Origin: Syngnathus acus
Lineage: Eukaryota; Chordata; Actinopteri; Syngnathiformes; Syngnathidae
DNA length: 64,000 bases
Direction: 5' to 3'
NCBI RefSeq assembly: GCF_901709675.1
Contig: NC_051092.1
Span: 255,501-319,500, forward strand
Below are positions 13,201 to 23,745 of the stretch, piece after piece; positions within the stretch are counted from its first letter, which is position 1; each line of letters opens with the position of its first letter. The notes under the pieces are model-generated. The model worked only from the letters and a program-made list of their open reading frames with translations. It ran no database searches and was not told the origin of the DNA. The position numbers and the translations under genes are program-made.

Positions 13201-14449
13201 GGAATATAGTCCCTGCGCTCTTCGGCGAACAGCGCGCCAGGCTGAGGGAACTGCAGGACGTTGTTCTTGGCGACGGGGAAGGTGGGCAGCTGCTGGGGGA
13301 AGGCCACGGGTTCCAGGTTGTTGACATAGTCGTCCAATTCGCTCAGACTCACGCCCAGCAGCCGGAAAGCCTGACTCACATCGTCCAGGACAGGATCCGT
13401 CCTCCCGTCTGCCACGTCCGTGCACAAAAGCGTTAGGCAATAAAAACACTTGCCGAAGGTTGAAACCTTCGTGGTTGAAACTTTGATTTCAAGCCAGTCT
13501 ACTGCATTTGCTAAGTTCAATGAAGGACCAAACGTGACCAATTGAGCCCCAAAACGGCACAAATTGAGCCCCAAAACGGCACAAATTGAGCCCCAAAACG
13601 GCACAATCGCCAATTTGGAGAGCGACAACGCGGGCGGGTGCTTGGGCTTACTGATCAACAGCGTGTGACAAAATACAAAGTTGAACAAATTGGAACACTC
13701 AAGCACCTGAAAAATGTACTCAAGCCTCCTGTTGTGCTGCTGGTCACACTGGCCCGGTTTGGTGTTGTTTAGATTGGGTGGTAGACGCACGCTTGAAGTT
13801 GGGTTTTATGCAACGGAGGCAGGTTGGCTTATCTTGACTTTGTTCTCGTTACTTACGCTCGAGACAACTTACAGACTTATTTGTAATTCGAGTTTTAAAA
13901 AAGAAGACATGACAGACAAAAGTTTCCATTTAGAATGTGAAACCGTGATTTTGATCGAATCATCGAGCTTGATGTTATGCTCTGTTTGGAAAACGATCAT
14001 TACGTATGAGTGAGGGGATACTCGTGGTACGACGAAAAAGGTTCGAGATGAAACAACAAAACCTGGAACTGGAACCACCAGTTTACCGTACAGTAGAGTA
14101 GAGTAGAGTACTTTTCGATCATTTCCCCTGGGCGGCGCTAGTCTGAGAACAACAACGTGATCCCGTGCCCAAGCAAACGAGCAAAAAGGAAAGGAAAAGA
14201 AAAGGGGGGAAGAAAAAAAAGAAAGAAACCCCCCCCCCCGCTGTTTGTAGAACAGTAACGGGGTCAAGCCGACGTGCACTTACACAGCTCCGAGTAGCGA
14301 TGGCAGACGCGGCCCATCTGCTGGATGTATCGCTGCAGCACATCGGCCAGCAGGTCGCAGGCGGTTAGCTGAACGGCGTCCCAGCCCAGAGCCTGACAGA
14401 TCTGCGCCACCGACACACGCAGCAGCGAGCGGCCATAGCTCTCGCACAT
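10273..14449 (-). CDS. taf3: TAF3, TFIID subunit with histone fold and PHD finger
   Basis: TAF3 is a TFIID subunit whose PHD finger reads H3K4me3 at promoters. Seven exons join in phase: 14284-14449, 13166-13408, 11349-13108, 11138-11238, 10677-10956, 10469-10575 and 10273-10387. They give 923 residues (human about 929). The start MCESYGRSLLRVSVAQICQA opens the histone fold that pairs with TAF10 (about residues 1-80). A long acidic, proline-rich and then lysine-rich linker (KDKKKDKGKKDKEKK type) fills exon 3. The C-terminal PHD finger (about 858-908) contains IWICPGCDKPDDGSPMIGC and CDDCDDWYHW, followed by a basic tail ending KHKPH. The exon-3 donor (AAG then GTTTTT) is weak by consensus. Residues translated from 12240 down to 12129 form a short repeat. 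The lysine-rich exon creates long false frames on the other strand. Confidence 0.95.
10352..10365 (+). promoter_or_regulatory. CTCF-like motif inside taf3 last coding exon
   Basis: The plus strand reads TCCGCAGGGGGCGC. The AGGGGGCGC core matches, with two mismatches in the 5' part. It overlaps codons of taf3 after the PHD WYHW segment, so coding constraint may explain it. Confidence 0.3.
12129..12237 (-). repeat. in-frame GC-rich minisatellite in taf3 exon 3
   Basis: Tandem copies, mostly 24 bp with one shorter copy, encode repeats of GLSAPGAT and GLSAP in the TAF3 linker. Unit lengths keep the reading frame open. Human TAF3 has no such repeat that I recall. Confidence 0.75.
13541..13606. 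repeat. 3 x 22-bp tandem repeat in taf3 intron 1
   Basis: Three perfect copies of a unit starting ATTGAGCCCCAAAACGGCAC lie end to end between taf3 exons 1 and 2. Confidence 0.9.
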
Positions 14450-14930
14450 CGTCGGTAGCGCTCCTTCAATCCCGCTCAATCCCGTCTCCAAAGCACGCGG
14501 CCGCTCGTCATGGTTCACCAAAGCCTCGCTTGGGCGCGAGGAAAACCGCTAACGGGGCCAATTGGGCTCATCTACTTCGCTCGGTGTGTTGGCGCTTTTG
14601 CCAGAGTCGCCATCTTGATTCGTTCGCTAGACCCATCCCCGAAACGCTCAGTGCGCATGCGCAGAAACACTGAGGCTCCGAGGAGGCTGCTCTCATGATG
14701 CGTTCGGGCTGACTGGGAGTCCGCAAAAGCCACGGGCCGAGATCTACCTCTGCAACCTCTCGGTCTTCTGTTGTTGGTTGCGCCTCCCAACCGAGCTCCA
14801 TCGAGGAGAGCGACAGAGGAGCGAGGCGGAAGGGGACAAATGGATGGAGAAACGAGACAGTCGTTCCTCGATGACGCCATTTCATGGAGACGGCAATTAA
14901 AGATGGCGTCACGTCATTGACGTTTGTCAC
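14450..14930 (-). promoter_or_regulatory. probable taf3 promoter region
   Basis: This is the sequence directly upstream of the taf3 start codon. It has GCCATCTTG near 14609 and AAGATGGCGTC near 14898 (both YY1-like), followed by CACGTCATTGACG (CRE/ATF-like half sites). No TATA box stands out, as expected for a housekeeping promoter. The transcription start is not determined. Confidence 0.4.
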
Positions 14931-16450
14931 AAATCACTCGTCTCCTTGTCGGAACGTCCACTTAATGCTCAAACACGATCAACCCGGGTCCTCTTCACTA
15001 ATCCGATGGTGAAGTGAAGTGGACTTCCCCTAAAGAGAGAGAGAGAGAGAGAGAGAAAGTGATCATCGTGCTGGTTTCATAAGCAGCAAACATGTTTGTA
15101 CCCCCACGTAAACTTTATGACGAGATGCCAATTTGAATCTCTTGAATTCGGGGGGAAGTGAACGCAGCATATGACTCACGTGATCTCGGCGAAGGAATGA
15201 AACTAAAAGTCCACTCCATCTGCTAGCCCGCGTTTTGTACACACGGGTGAAACATGACAAGATAACTTGGCTGTTAAAGGCTCCGAGGAAGTTACGCTCC
15301 AACCAAGCAAGAGTGGGGACTTCAACTTTGTACGTTTTCGCTGCGACGTCCATTTCCTCTTCTTCCTCCCGCCGTGTGACGTCAAAGCCGTCGACAACGA
15401 CCGGAAGTTGGTACTTGAAGACAAGTACGGTTACTTGTGTGTGCAAAAACAAAAAAGTATTGTACAGTATTGGTCAAACTAGTAGCAGAAGAAATTAGCC
15501 GATTTCTTAAATTGGAGTCAATCAAAACATGAATGAATAAAAAGTTGATGTAGTTCTGGTTCCTAATCGGTATGACATCTGCAGTATGCTCATTTATTTG
15601 AGCATTGATCAATAAGATAGCATCGCTCAATGATAGGATTTGAAATTTAAACATACTTGTGTTCAAACAGTCTGCTAAAAAAGGTGCCGATTCAATTTCT
15701 CGTAAAAACGTAGTGGCTGGCATCAGTTCTGTTGTTAGCATCAAGCCAGCGCACTCCTACGATACGATACGATACGATACGATACGATACGATACGATAC
15801 GGCTCGGTTGAACCTTTTTGCATTGTTTCATTCAGAAAGACTGGTACTAACTGAACTCTTTCTTTCAGTTCACATTGTGGCTCTTGGAAAAGTGCGTAAG
15901 CGCTTCCTCCTTTGTGTTGAATCCTAATCGTGATCCTGAACCGAGCACATTATGTGTGTTTGCGCATGAATGGAATTGACGCACATCGCACGTAGCTTTT
16001 TCTCACCTCCCCTGACCTGACTGTCATGAATTCCTTCTTTTGCTCTCATTGGCCAATGTGCGCGGCTCAGCTGCTAACTCGGTTGTGTCTGTTGCCAGAG
16101 GAACTGATGATGTCACGTTCGGGCTCCTAGTTTTGCAATTCGTTTATTTCATGAGTTCATTGAAAGGAGTCAAAACATCCTATATAGATTGAAATCAGAC
16201 CTCCACATAAGTGGTCCAAAAATATTTGAAATCTTTTACAAACCATTCAATATAAATCTCCTCTTCAAATCATAGACAACGAACGGCGCAACTCATCAGC
16301 TTCGAAAGACAAACAGCAACATTTGCACACACTTGCTCGCTCGGCTAAAGGTAGTACGGTTTTAGTAAATTAAGTCATGAGGTTTATTGTTTGCATTGAG
16401 TTGCCGAGTGCAAGTGCGCACCAAAGACTTGAGGTCAGGCAGGACAGGCG
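14931..16450. other. taf3-tasor2 intergenic region
   Basis: It lies between the taf3 5' end and the tasor2 stop codon. It contains a GA run (15037-15057), a pentanucleotide CGATA array at 15759-15801 and a minus-strand AATAAA at about 16143-16148, a candidate tasor2 polyadenylation signal about 300 bases past its stop. No gene was recognised. Confidence 0.5.
15759..15801. repeat. (CGATA)n pentanucleotide microsatellite
   Basis: About nine perfect copies of CGATA/GATAC in the taf3-tasor2 spacer. Confidence 0.9.
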
Positions 16451-17527
16451 TCACGTGGAAAAAGCCGTCAGAAAGGAGTCGACGCTCGCCGTCAGAATTC
16501 CGTTCTTCTCAAATTCGTCACCGAGCCTTGTATCTGGAAGAAGACAAGATATTTTCTGAGGCGGGGTGGGGTGGGGTGTGTTGAAGCCATCTGATTTTGT
16601 TCCCATTGGAAACAACTTCTGATTTACCGCCGCTGACCAGAAGTGAAACCGCTAGGCGGAAAGTCAGTCCCACTCCCTTTCTCCTGTTTTGGTCTCGCTT
16701 TCAGTTCAGCTCACCCGTTAGAAAGACAGGAAAGCGAGCGGCGATATTCTGGAGCTGCAAGTGCAGCAGGCAAGCAAGGTAGTCGGGATGATCCCTGGAC
16801 TTGGCGTCGCATTCGTGGTATGGCAAAAGCGCGCATAGTCCCGTCTCTTGGGACCAGCTTAAGAAGAGCTTCTTCTCTGCAGCTTCTGCACTGAACCTGG
16901 ACGCACGTGGGAGGAGCTGAGGCGCTTTTAGCCTCGGCTCATTTGGAAGCGAGCCGAGCGAGCGAGCGGCCTACCTTGCGTTCTCTTTCAATCGCCGACT
17001 GTCTCTGTAGTGCAGCAACCACTTCCACTTCTCCGTTTGGTTGAGCTCTCGCAGGACTTCCGAGAACCTTCTGGCCGCGTCTGAACAGCGGGCACCGAGC
17101 CGTCAGACGTTTTGACCGAGGCAAAGAAAGCCGTACTGTGTTACCTACCCGGGCTGAGGGCTTCCAGGGCCGGCCCGTCAAACACCACAAAGCCTCCGCT
17201 GAGAAAGAGTTCTTGATGGGTGCGATTCACCAGATCGTGCGGTTCGTCGATGCCCGCGAACAGCACGCCCGGCGACTTTTTCAGCTCCAGTAAATGGGGA
17301 ACCTGAAGCGACAGGTGCAAAAAACAGTCCACCATTCCAGTCGTCCAATCCGTGACTCTTTCCTACCTCCGAGAGGTGCGCGGAGATGTCTTCGTTCCTG
17401 ACCACGATGAGGAGAGACGAAGACTCTCCGGCGAGGAAGAACTGGCTCGGCCGGACCGCCGTGTGACCCGCTGCTTCTAAACTCGCCTTTGGATGGAAAG
17501 TTGAACAAGTTGCGTCCACGCTCGATC

Positions 17528-17560
<33 letters not shown>

Positions 17561-20500
17561 GCATGTGTTTGCTACCTTTGTTTCGGCAAAGAAGGAATCT
17601 TCTGACGTGGCCAAGATGTAGAATCTGTAGCTGGTGGATTTCACGTGCCAGCGATCCTCATCCGCTTTGAACGGCGAGGATGCGGCGAGGGGGGGCGGGT
17701 CGTCGGACGGGCCTTCCGCCGCGTCGGACTGAGCGCTTTCACTGGCCTCGAACCTACGTGGTGGCGACTCTTCAAGGGTCCTTCTCGGAGAAGCGAGGAG
17801 AAAGTCTTTTTCCGTCTGCTTCCCAAGCGTCTCTGCGTCTCTTTCACGTTCCGAAGGATCTCCGATGAGGAGGCTTTGAGCAAGGTTGTCCTCTCGGTGA
17901 GCAGCAGCCGCCGCATCGGGCGGCCCGATCTCACCGACCCGAAGCACCGATCTTCTGCACGGGGCCCGCCGCGCCGCGCCGCCGGGAGAGCTGGACAAAA
18001 GCTCGACGAGCTCCGCTTCGGTCCTTTCAGTCGGACTCTGGGGGCCAAAAAAGTCCCCGGAAGGAAAGGGTTCTTCCGCCTTCTCACCTTGCCCTTCCTC
18101 CGTCGTTGGGAGTTTTCTGGTTTCAGAACCAATGAGGTCATTTTGGGCTGCTGCGCTCAAAGGTACGCGGCGGATGCATGGGGTCCCCTCGGCACTTGCT
18201 GCGACATTGGGCGCCGAGGTGCTGGAAGTGGAAAGCGGCGACGCATCCGGCACGGCCGGTGGAAGCGCAAACGGATGCGCCGGCCCAGACTGCGCCTGGC
18301 TCGTCGTGTTCTCCGCTTGAGAAGAACGAGCGTGGTCATTGCGCTCCGAGCCAAAGTCAATCAATCTGGCGGTGGAACGGCTGTAGAAGAACCCGATCCA
18401 CATGTGAAGGACCAGCCGCGCGTCTCGGCCGGACTCGCCGAGAGACGAATCCCACGGGCTGCGGAAAGGGAAAAAGATGAGAGGTGGCTGGCTGCCTCGC
18501 TCCCTCCCTCGCTCTCGTAGCTCCGTACGTACCCGTGCAAGGCCCGGAGGACGGTTCTGTCCTTTGGATCGCACGAGAACCTGCTGTCTCGGCTAAAGTC
18601 GTACTTTTCTTTCCACTGGCGTGTCACTGCCACGGATCCGTCTTTGCAAAGAAAGCTGCGGTGGCGCCGGAAGGCCTGGCTCCATTTGCCGCTACAATGC
18701 TCTTTTTCCTTTTGCTCTTCAGAGGAGGCCCGCCGCGGCGGCGGCCTGTGAAGCAATCCGCCGGAACCGCTTAAGGGGGCCACCCGGAAGGGCGTGCCCG
18801 CTAAGGCCCACAGCGGCAGCGAGTACGCGTGTTCTTTGGACAACAAAGAAAGCAAGTCGCCGCCTTCCACGAGAGGGACTTTGGGCCCCAGAGCCCGGTC
18901 GCCGTTTTGGCTCTGGTGGCTCTTCCTCCGAGGCCGCCGCTCCGCTTCTGACGGAAGCGTCTGGCGGTCGGCCCCGAGCGCCAGGTCGGCGAGTAAATTC
19001 AAGGCGTCTGTCGCCGGCTTCGGCGTCGCGACCGCTTCTTTGGCGCGGGTTGGCCGCTCAAAGTGCATCCACCCTGTGCGCACAAAACCCAACAGACGTT
19101 GCATGACAGTGAATGGCGCCGCCGCCGCAGCCGCCGCCGCCGGTGGGTCCCAGAAAGAAAAAAACAACAAGAAAAATGGACTCACATGTCTTTTGAAAGT
19201 GTTCCCGTGAGATGTGGAGCTGCTTCCTGAGTGTTTTCATTCTCTTCCACTTTGGGTAAATGGACGGAGGCCTGGACACGATTTGGCCTTTCCGGCCCGG
19301 CGTCTCCTCCGGCGGCGGCGGCGGCGGCGGCCATGTGGGCTCCGAGCCGTTTGGCACGGAGGCCACGCGCTGGGCATGGAGCCTGCTTTTCTTCCCACCA
19401 AGCTGCGTCTCGGCGCCGAGAGCTTCAGGATGGGAATCCCGCTGATGTTTTGTCATGGTCCTCCTCCTCCCTCGTGCGTCTTCCTCGTCGGCGGCGGCGG
19501 CGGCACCTTGCGGCCCCAGCCCGTCTTCACCGCTGCGCTCTGGACTTCCCGTCGCCAGCTGCGGAGCCGCTCGGTCCGCGTCCGGAGTTACGGGAGGGCT
19601 CGGGAGCCGAGAGCCAGCGGAAAAGGTTGAGCCGTGAGGAACCAAGACTCTTCCGCATTCGCTGATGACTGGCCATGCCAAGTTGCAACGTTCAGATCTG
19701 TCTCTCAGGGGAGCGGCGCCGCTCGGCACGGCGCGCCTGTCGGCCGGCCATGCGGGAAACGGATCGGAGCTGGCCTTTTTCGGCTGGGACCGACGCGCCC
19801 GTGAAGTATTTTTCGCTTTGTGCGTCTCCACAGATGGCCCTTTTGGACTTTTCATTTGCTCATTTGCTGGCGCATCCGTCCGCAGGCAATGGGAAGCCCT
19901 CAAAGGCTCCTTTGCTGGACTCTGGCGGGCCACGCTTTGCTCCGAGGTGAAGCTCACGATGAGCTCGGCGGGAACGTCGTGAGTCGGCAACCTTTCGGCT
20001 CCCGCTTGCCAACGGTTTGGCGCCGCGGTCGCTTCGGCTTCTGCACTACTCGTCTTCTCCGACAAGGTTGCAGGAGCGGCTGGACTTTTCTCAAGGCGGA
20101 ACGTTGCCACTCCGGGACGGTGGCTTGCGTTGGGGTCATTTGCCGCACGTGTTGGCGCCTGAGCGGTGTGTGCGTCCAACGTTGCGGGGCTGTCTTTTGG
20201 GCCCGTATGCAGCGGAGCGGCGAGTTGCGCCGTGGCCGCGTCACCGGGAGCGGCAGGTAGCGGGGATGGACTCGGCGTCAGCGTATACGTCAGCACGTCG
20301 CACAGGCCGTGGCTTGTTTTCTCCACTTGGCCTCGGGCCAAACGTAGTACGGGCAGAATTGTCGGAATTTGACATGAGACGAAGCCAGGCGCTTGGGGCT
20401 CTGCGACAACCCAAAGAAAGGACATTTGGCGCGACTTGGGCGGCACGGCTTCTTTGGATCGTCGCTTACGTACCCTTCATTGCCGACGCTCTGAAAAGGA

Positions 20501-21865
20501 AAACAAATGTTTACGTTTCCGCTGTTCTTTCTTTTTTCTATTTGCCTCAACTCGCTCGCTCGCTCACCTTCTCTTTTGATAGGAAAACGCCACCACGGCA
20601 AAGGGGCAAGTGAGGCTGGGCGCCGTTTGGTCGCTTCCGTCGTCGAGCAGCTCGTAAATGTAACACTGCGGAGCGGAAAGGAAAGGCAGGGAGGGAGGGA
20701 GGGAGGGAGGGAGGGAGGCACGTCGCTCCAGAACCCCCTCCGCCCGGCGCCTTACTTACTTGGGTTCTCTGGAAGGCGAGCGAGACGCCGGTTTGGGCGC
20801 TGACGGAGGCCAGCTGCTGCGACACGTGGCAGTCAAAGCCGGGCGTGGGCGCCAAGACATCGCGAGCGCGGTTCTCGCAAACTCTCTTGACTCGCCCCTG
20901 CGGCACGGACAACGTCAACGGACAAGTCGAGCGAGCGAGCGACGGGACGGGAAAGGTGCCGCCGCTACCGTAGTCAGCCTGACGATGGCCACGTAGCCCG
21001 ATTGTCCGTCCCGCCAGCGCTCCGGGCCCAAACAGTCGGAGAACATGGAGATGTAAATGCCTGAAAGAGAAATGAAGGGAGCCAGTCGGGCGACTCGCAA
21101 AATCTCTCTGGCAACTTGCCGGACAATATTCAAGAACCCGAAGGCTGCGGCTTTCCCGCTTTTGTCGATGGCACCGGGGTGGCTGGCCTTTGACTGCTCA
21201 TGCCGTACCTTGAGCAAAAGTCCACCGTATTGATTGGCGTTATTTACACGCTGTAACAGCAGATTGTTGAGCGTTCCTTTTTTGGGGTCTTTCAACAGTA
21301 TTCAGGCAAGCTCACTGGCGCACTTGGGATGTGGAAGTGAGAACTCCCAAGTGCGCCATGAATGAGGCTGCTTGAAATGTCTTTTGTTTACCTTTTGAGG
21401 GGTCTCCCAAAGCGGAACAGGAGCTCATCCCAGTGAGTAGTCCGGTTTGCCCGAGCGCATTGGCCTGCGAAGACCCAAATATAGGAATAAGCGTCAAAAG
21501 TAAGACGAGCAGGGAAGTGTGATTTGATTTGTACCTTGCGAACGTCATCAAAGAGCAAAAAGCCATAAGTCTCCTCCAGGTCATCTTCAGAATAGCCCGC
21601 TTGTTTTCTCTTGGCTCGAAAGGCGGCGTACTGCGTGCGTCAAGTCGGACACAAAGCTTCATTTATGTCTTTAGTTGGCCGGTTAGCCGTCAGCGTTGCG
21701 CGAAGTTTTCCTTCACCTTTTGGTTCAAGGCTGGGTTTTGAACCAACCAAGCCGATTTGTATCGGAATGACAGCTTCGACTCTTCGAACAAGAAGGCACT
21801 TTGGAGTGGAGCCAAGATTTTCCGTTGAAAAGCGTCCGAATATTCGCTCACTGCTATTAAAACAC
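16451..21865 (-). CDS. tasor2: TASOR-family protein, probably TASOR2 (FAM208B); first exon not found
   Basis: TASOR proteins carry an inactive PARP-like domain; TASOR itself scaffolds the HUSH silencing complex. Fourteen exons join in phase: 21717-21865, 21535-21630, 21392-21464, 20969-21060, 20760-20897, 20568-20665, 19186-20474, 18533-19073, 17576-18458, 17367-17486, 17149-17302, 16975-17080, 16715-16890 and 16451-16533, about 1331 residues plus a missing start. The pseudo-PARP region shows FRAKRKQAGYSEDDLEETYG, IYISMFSDCLGPERW, GFDCHVSQQL and YIYELLDDGS. Later parts include CGRVLVPHGS, DALNLLADLAL, KEHAYSLP, HMWIGFFYSRSTAR, SPGVLFAGIDEP and KWLLHYRDSRR. It is divergent from asb13, as TASOR2 is in human, which favours tasor2 over tasor. 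The acceptor of the 1.3-kb exon is non-obvious (see findings). It is shorter than human TASOR2 (about 2400 residues). Confidence 0.8.
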
Positions 21866-23745
21866 CTGAATGTGAAGGGGCAACACAGAGCAAAAGAGCA
21901 GAGCACGTTTGGTTGGGAAGAAAGCAAGGGCCAAATGCACAGAGACTCCACCATTCCATTCCATTCCATTCCATTCCGTCAAGCGTATACAAATTGAATG
22001 AATTATTCTTATTATTCCATTCCATTCCATTGGTCTCGCTCGTCGTACGCTTATGGCAAGCAATAACTAAACAAAGCAAAAGGTCGAGTCTGTTTTGGGG
22101 CTAAGAGTTGGATTCGCGTTGATTGAAGAAGATGAAAGTGAAAGTTAAATGTACTCAACTCGAAGCGGAATCGGTTCCACTTTCCATTTCGGAACTTGTC
22201 AACTGTAACGCTGTCCTCGTGTCCGTCCTCGAAAACAAATGCTTCTTGGTTGAAACATGACCCTCCCCAAATTCAAGAGTTTGTGCCATTCAATCTACTC
22301 CCAACCACGCAAATCTACTTTCGCTTTGCAACCGCCCGCCTGTGAGATGAAGGGGAGAAAAAAAAGAAACACCCAAAAAGAGAGAGACACACGCATCGTT
22401 GATCGGCTCGTTCCAAACCAGGAAGTGAGGAGGATCCCTGGCCACGTAACACACGGGAAGGAAAAAAAGAAAAGAAAAGAAAAGAAAAAGAAAAACAAAC
22501 ACGGCCCAGCGACAACAGCAAAACCTTGGATGAATTCCCTTTTTGCGCGTCAATCCGACGTAGGTGAAAAGAAAATCCTGTAGTGACGGAGAGCGACGCG
22601 GGTCCACTCGAAACGAAAGCAAACGAGTTGCCGGCGGCCAGCCACCGCATCCATTTTGAAAGTTGTCAAAGGAAAGCTCGAGCGAGAGAGAGAGCGGACG
22701 GACGGACGGACGGACGTGGTGTCCGATCGTGGGAGTCGCTCACGCGAGCGCTCCCACTCGTCTTCTCAGCCGTTCCAGAACATCGACCGATATGTTGACT
22801 ACGTACGAGAATGTTTAGTGCTTGACATGAGTGCTCGCTCGACTTTTGGTATCCAACTTGTTTGGAGCCAGCCGCATGGCACTAAAGACGACGCTAATTC
22901 TGTACGACGTACGCGACATCATTAAACGTCAAACATTATTTACAACAACAAAAAAGACACTCGAAAACAAAGTCGATTAAAAGAACATTTATCGCAAGAG
23001 TCAGTGTGGTTTTCAATCCATTTAATTGTTTCCTTTATTTCTAGTCTTCGATGCAATCATATCTCGCAGTTGGTTTTGTCAAGTATTTGCCATGTATTTT
23101 GCGTTTTATAAATGAAAGCCAAAGAATTTGGAAGTGGCCCTGGCATCCGTCCGTCCGTCCGTCCGTTTTTCTGCATGTGGTGGCGCTCAAGCAAAAACGT
23201 TTGGACAGCCCGAACGAAATACACTGCCCAAACAAATCACAAAGTATTGGGACAAGAACAGACCAAACTGGCCCAAAGTTGACAAAGCTTGATCAAAATG
23301 GGACAAGAAATTGTAAAACAAAAAGTCTCTCAAAAAGCTGAAATAAATCTGACCCAAAATACAAACGTATATGTATCCTTTCAATTACCAATCTATGAAA
23401 GCCCCAAGAAATCGGACAAAAAAGTGGCAAAGATACGACCGAGAAGCGACAAATAGCCTCCGTCTTTGCGGTCACGTTGTATGCGGTGACTACACTTCCC
23501 AGAGTTCTTTGCTTTCGCCCGATCTCGTTTGAACGACGGACGGACGGACGGACGGGAGAGCGAGCGGGCTAGCGAGCGAGCGGGCGGGCGGGCACGGCTT
23601 TATTTTTGCAGCCACGTCCCGCGCGCTGCCGCTGCCGCTGGCTCACTCGATGTGGCCGGCCTGTCGACGGCTTTTTCGGGTCGCAATGACTTGCATCCTC
23701 CGTTGAATGTTCGACGGTGCACGGTCGAGCGAGGAAAATGACGGC
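21866..23745. other. tasor2-asb13 divergent intergenic region
   Basis: The two genes are head to head here, so promoters of both should lie in this 1.9 kb. It has two ATTCC pentamer blocks, an AAAAG run (22459-22490), a GACG run (22698-22716) and TCCG/GACG runs near 23146-23164 and 23535-23554. A minus-strand ATG with an AAAATGG context at about 22652 opens a short frame and could be a tasor2 leader, but I could not join it in phase with confidence. Confidence 0.45.
21950..22032. repeat. two (ATTCC)n pentamer blocks
   Basis: CCATT/ATTCC repeats occur at 21950-21977 and 22014-22032, 36 bases apart, upstream of the first recognised tasor2 exon. The motif is the same pentamer as GGAAT satellites, but the arrays are tiny. 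Confidence 0.85.

Noticed and set aside
21950-22032. Satellite array targeted by the HUSH/TASOR pathway
   Set aside because: The ATTCC blocks total under 50 bases, and proximity to a TASOR-family gene is most simply chance.
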